Positions 61,860 to 64,000 of a stretch of DNA of 64,000 nt are shown piece by piece. Position 1 is the stretch's first letter. Every line of letters starts with the position of its first letter. The translations under genes were made by a program, and so were the position numbers. The DNA is from Clostridiales bacterium (GTDB lineage Bacteria > Bacillota > Clostridia > Lachnospirales > Lachnospiraceae): positions 1 through 64,000 of the forward strand of contig DUNO01000036.1 of assembly GCA_012839295.1 (NCBI GenBank). The letters run 5' to 3'. Under the pieces are notes generated by a model. It made no database searches. It worked only from the letters and a program-made list of their open reading frames with translations, and was not told the origin of the DNA.

Positions 61860-62876
61860 ATGAAAAAATCAGATAAAAAGTTTCTCGCGGTCCTGCTAGG
61901 GATTTCTTTCATATTAATGGCTTCGGGTTGCCAGAAGGCTAAGCCGGCAGGAACGGATGCCGTATCGTCAACTCCAAAACCCACACAGGCAGCAGTATCC
62001 GGGGAAACCCAGGATACACAGGAAGAGACCGGCAAAACACGTACGGTCAGTACGGTAATGGGAGATATTGAAGTTCCTGTGGATCCTCAAAGAGTAGTCG
62101 TTAACTGGTATATTGGTGATGTGCTCGCACTTGACCTTAATGTGGTAGGCTATTATTGCTGGTCGCATGAAGCAATGCCGTTTTACGATAGGATGATGTC
62201 TACTACAGCAATTGAAAATTGGGATCAGGAAGAGGTTATGTCACTTGATCCGGATTTGATTATTACATACAGTGAAGATGATTATAACACCTTTAAAAGT
62301 ATTGCACCTGTGCTTGTTGTACCGGAAGGGGATATGACCTCCCTCGAACGGGTGCTCTTTATCGGGGAAGCGACGGGAAGAAGCTCAGTGGCCGGGGACG
62401 TGGTAAATACCTTTGGAACAAAGCTTGCAGCTGCAAAAGAAACCCTGCAGGGAGAGGCCTTCCAGGGAAAATCATTTAGCATTAATGAGGACTGGGGTTC
62501 TGCTTCCTACGGTGTGTATTATGAAACAGGCTCCAGAGGGGGTACTTTGGTATATGAGTACCTTGGGCTGAAGAAGCCGGAGAAGCTGGTGGAGCTCGTT
62601 GAAAAGACCGGAGAAGGAAGGGGCGGATTAAGCTATGAGGTAGCGGCGGACTATTTCGGAGATTATATGATTTGGTTCCGCCCTTATGATGCAGTGGAGG
62701 ATGCCCCTTCCGAATATGAGAAAACTCCGATTTGGGAAAGCCTCCCGGCAGTACAGGCGGGACGGGTAATTACAGTCCCGGGAAATATGAGCGGCTTATT
62801 CTACTATTCCGATATATTGAGTCTGACAGCACAGCTTGATTATATTGTAGGCAAGTTAGATGAGACCGTTAAATAA
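61860..62876 (+). CDS. iron-siderophore substrate-binding lipoprotein
   Basis: Extracellular binding protein of the FhuD/FecB class. Signal peptide with lipobox MASGC (Cys near residue 22), a Thr/Pro-rich linker, then the two-lobed fold starting TVMGDIEVPVDPQRVVVN and including EEVMSLDPDLIITYSEDDYNTFKSIAPVLVV. 338 residues is normal. It hands ferric siderophore to the permease encoded next. AAGGAG lies about 12 bases before the ATG, slightly far. Regulated by the iron-box-like operator at 61763-61784. Confidence 0.92.
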   Translation: MKKSDKKFLAVLLGISFILMASGCQKAKPAGTDAVSSTPKPTQAAVSGETQDTQEETGKTRTVSTVMGDIEVPVDPQRVVVNWYIGDVLALDLNVVGYYCWSHEAMPFYDRMMSTTAIENWDQEEVMSLDPDLIITYSEDDYNTFKSIAPVLVVPEGDMTSLERVLFIGEATGRSSVAGDVVNTFGTKLAAAKETLQGEAFQGKSFSINEDWGSASYGVYYETGSRGGTLVYEYLGLKKPEKLVELVEKTGEGRGGLSYEVAADYFGDYMIWFRPYDAVEDAPSEYEKTPIWESLPAVQAGRVITVPGNMSGLFYYSDILSLTAQLDYIVGKLDETVK

Positions 62877-62937
62877 GGAGCCTGCGACACGGCATAAGCA
62901 ATATCAGCAATATTGGAAGAGAAAGGATCTAAATATT

Positions 62938-63960
62938 ATGCAACAAAACTCCAACAAGCGCCGGGGCGGGGCACGCTTTGCGTTATATATGCTTGCGGGA
63001 GCAGGGCTTTTGGTTCTGATGTCGGCGTCGTCGATTTCCTTCGGCGCCGCCGATATGGACTTATCCACCGCCTGGGGGGCGATTTTTCGTTTTAACCCAG
63101 GACTGACGGAGCACCAGATTATTAAAACCCTGCGGTTTCCCAGAACCATAGCGGATATTATGGTCGGTTGCAGTCTTGCTATTTGCGGTGCATTGATGCA
63201 GGGAACAACGAGAAATCCTTTGGCGGATTCCGGCCTGATGGGCATCAGCAGCGGTGCAACCTTCGCTATTGCGCTGGCAATGGCATTTGTACCGGGCCGC
63301 AGCTATGGGCAGACCATGATTTTTGCCTGTCTTGGCGCAGCTGTGACTACAGGAATGACTTACTTTATTGCCTCTTTTGGAAAGCGTGGCATGACACCGC
63401 AAAGATTGGTGCTTGCGGGTATTTCAATCTCCATGCTTTTTGGTGCGTTCAGTCAATATATTTCCATTAAATATAATCTGGGGCAGGCGCTGGCCTATTG
63501 GACTGCCGGCGGAACCGCAGGGGCTAAGTGGAGTGAGCTTGCAATTGTGGCTCCCTTTTTTCTGGCTTCGGTGTTGGCTGCCCTGGCACTTTCTCCTTCC
63601 GTTACTGTTATGAGCCTGGGAGAAGAGGTTGCGGTCGGTCTTGGTATGAAAACCAGCCTTGTAAAGGGGGGCTCAACGCTGATTGTATTAATGCTTACAG
63701 GTCTTTCGGTCATTGTGGTCGGACCTGTTGGCTTTGTGGGGTTAATTACACCCCATATTGTACGGTATCTGGTCGGGGTGGATTACCGGTATATCATTCC
63801 GGCCTCCGGCCTATACGGTGCGCTTTTAACCGTATTTGCAGATTTGGCCGGAAGATTGATTAATAGACCATACGAAACACCCATCAGCGTCATTTTTGCG
63901 GTAATCGGTGTTCCGTATTTCCTCTACCTTGCGAGAAAGCAAAGGAGGGAGTTTGAATGA
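62938..63960 (+). CDS. FecCD-family iron-siderophore permease
   Basis: Ten-helix permease of the BtuC/FhuB family. LRFPRTIADIMVGCSLAICGALMQGTTRNPLADSGLMGISSGA is the family signature and VGPVGFVGLITPHIVRYLVGVDYRYIIPASGLYGA the conserved loop that meets the ATPase. 340 residues from the ATG at 62938, which follows GAAAGGA; an earlier in-frame start at 62860 would overlap the lipoprotein gene. It overlaps the following gene by 4 bases (ATGA). Confidence 0.94.
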   Translation: MQQNSNKRRGGARFALYMLAGAGLLVLMSASSISFGAADMDLSTAWGAIFRFNPGLTEHQIIKTLRFPRTIADIMVGCSLAICGALMQGTTRNPLADSGLMGISSGATFAIALAMAFVPGRSYGQTMIFACLGAAVTTGMTYFIASFGKRGMTPQRLVLAGISISMLFGAFSQYISIKYNLGQALAYWTAGGTAGAKWSELAIVAPFFLASVLAALALSPSVTVMSLGEEVAVGLGMKTSLVKGGSTLIVLMLTGLSVIVVGPVGFVGLITPHIVRYLVGVDYRYIIPASGLYGALLTVFADLAGRLINRPYETPISVIFAVIGVPYFLYLARKQRREFE

Positions 63961-64000
63961 AAAAGCAGCGTTTTACAATAAAACGGGGAATTATGGTTTT
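63957..64000 (+). CDS. partial gene, start only, likely next uptake component
   Basis: ATG at 63957 overlaps the stop of the permease gene (ATGA) with GGAGGGAG just upstream, and the frame MKKQRFTIKRGIMV is open to the window edge. By position it is probably the second FecCD permease subunit, otherwise the ATPase. Too short to identify by sequence. Confidence 0.6.
   Translation, partial: MKKQRFTIKRGIMV

Overview
The window looks like part of the chromosome of an anaerobic, endospore-forming Firmicute of the Lachnospiraceae type (Clostridium cluster XIVa). The evidence is the gene set and order: spoVT, mazG, hup, rqcP, yabP, yabQ, divIC, tRNA-Met, spoIIE, tilS, hpt, ftsH is the classical sporulation and cell-division block of spore-forming Firmicutes. 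Strong GGAGG-type ribosome binding sites and TTG or GTG starts also fit. No phage, complete insertion sequence, rRNA operon or CRISPR array was seen.

Layout. 0-4 kb: a PAP2 membrane phosphatase, two coupled tiny ORFs, deoB, a DNA-deoxyinosine glycosylase and dtd. 4-17 kb: the sporulation/division block, interrupted by one reverse-strand chemoreceptor. 17-29 kb: a DUF2156 acyltransferase with a long structured leader, a B12-binding radical SAM protein, nth with a repeat-built tail, a VanW protein, an AIR-synthase relative, an Lrp regulator with an aminotransferase, cheX and trmL. 29-34 kb, reverse: mutS2, a response regulator and a histidine kinase. 34-39 kb: a catalytically degenerate HtrA-like protein, yhaM, rlmD and an Abi-type pseudogene. 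39-42 kb, reverse: the potassium system ktrAB. 42-48 kb: a FadR-type regulator diverging from an operon of a membrane protein, hypB, a large Fe-S/FAD oxidoreductase and hypA, with no hydrogenase nearby. 48-55 kb: an ECF sigma factor with a partner membrane protein, a lipoprotein, a Schlafen-like remnant, a Sir2 deacylase, an XRE regulator and a zinc-binding soluble chemoreceptor. 55-64 kb: an iron-acquisition region with paired ABC transporter half-units, an AraC regulator, a substrate-binding lipoprotein and FecCD-type permease genes, plus an operon of an NrdI-like flavoprotein and an alpha/beta hydrolase. Its promoters carry GTTAG...CTAAC palindromes resembling DtxR/IdeR iron boxes.

The most unusual signals lie in non-coding DNA. 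Three related elements (upstream of tilS, the AIR-synthase relative and trmL) place a Shine-Dalgarno on one side of a conserved hairpin and, in two of them, the start codon on the other, so that folding would bring the two to about 11 nt. mazG and the lrp gene are each preceded by tandem hairpins that repeat the Shine-Dalgarno itself. A second 94-bp 5' element, a modular multi-hairpin repeat with covarying stems, a 122-bp palindrome whose two non-canonical pairs become G-U pairs on one strand only, and many 15-36 bp tandem arrays suggest a genome in which short structured repeats shape 5' regions.

All calls rest on reading the sequence. No database search was run, so family names are recognition from motifs and context.
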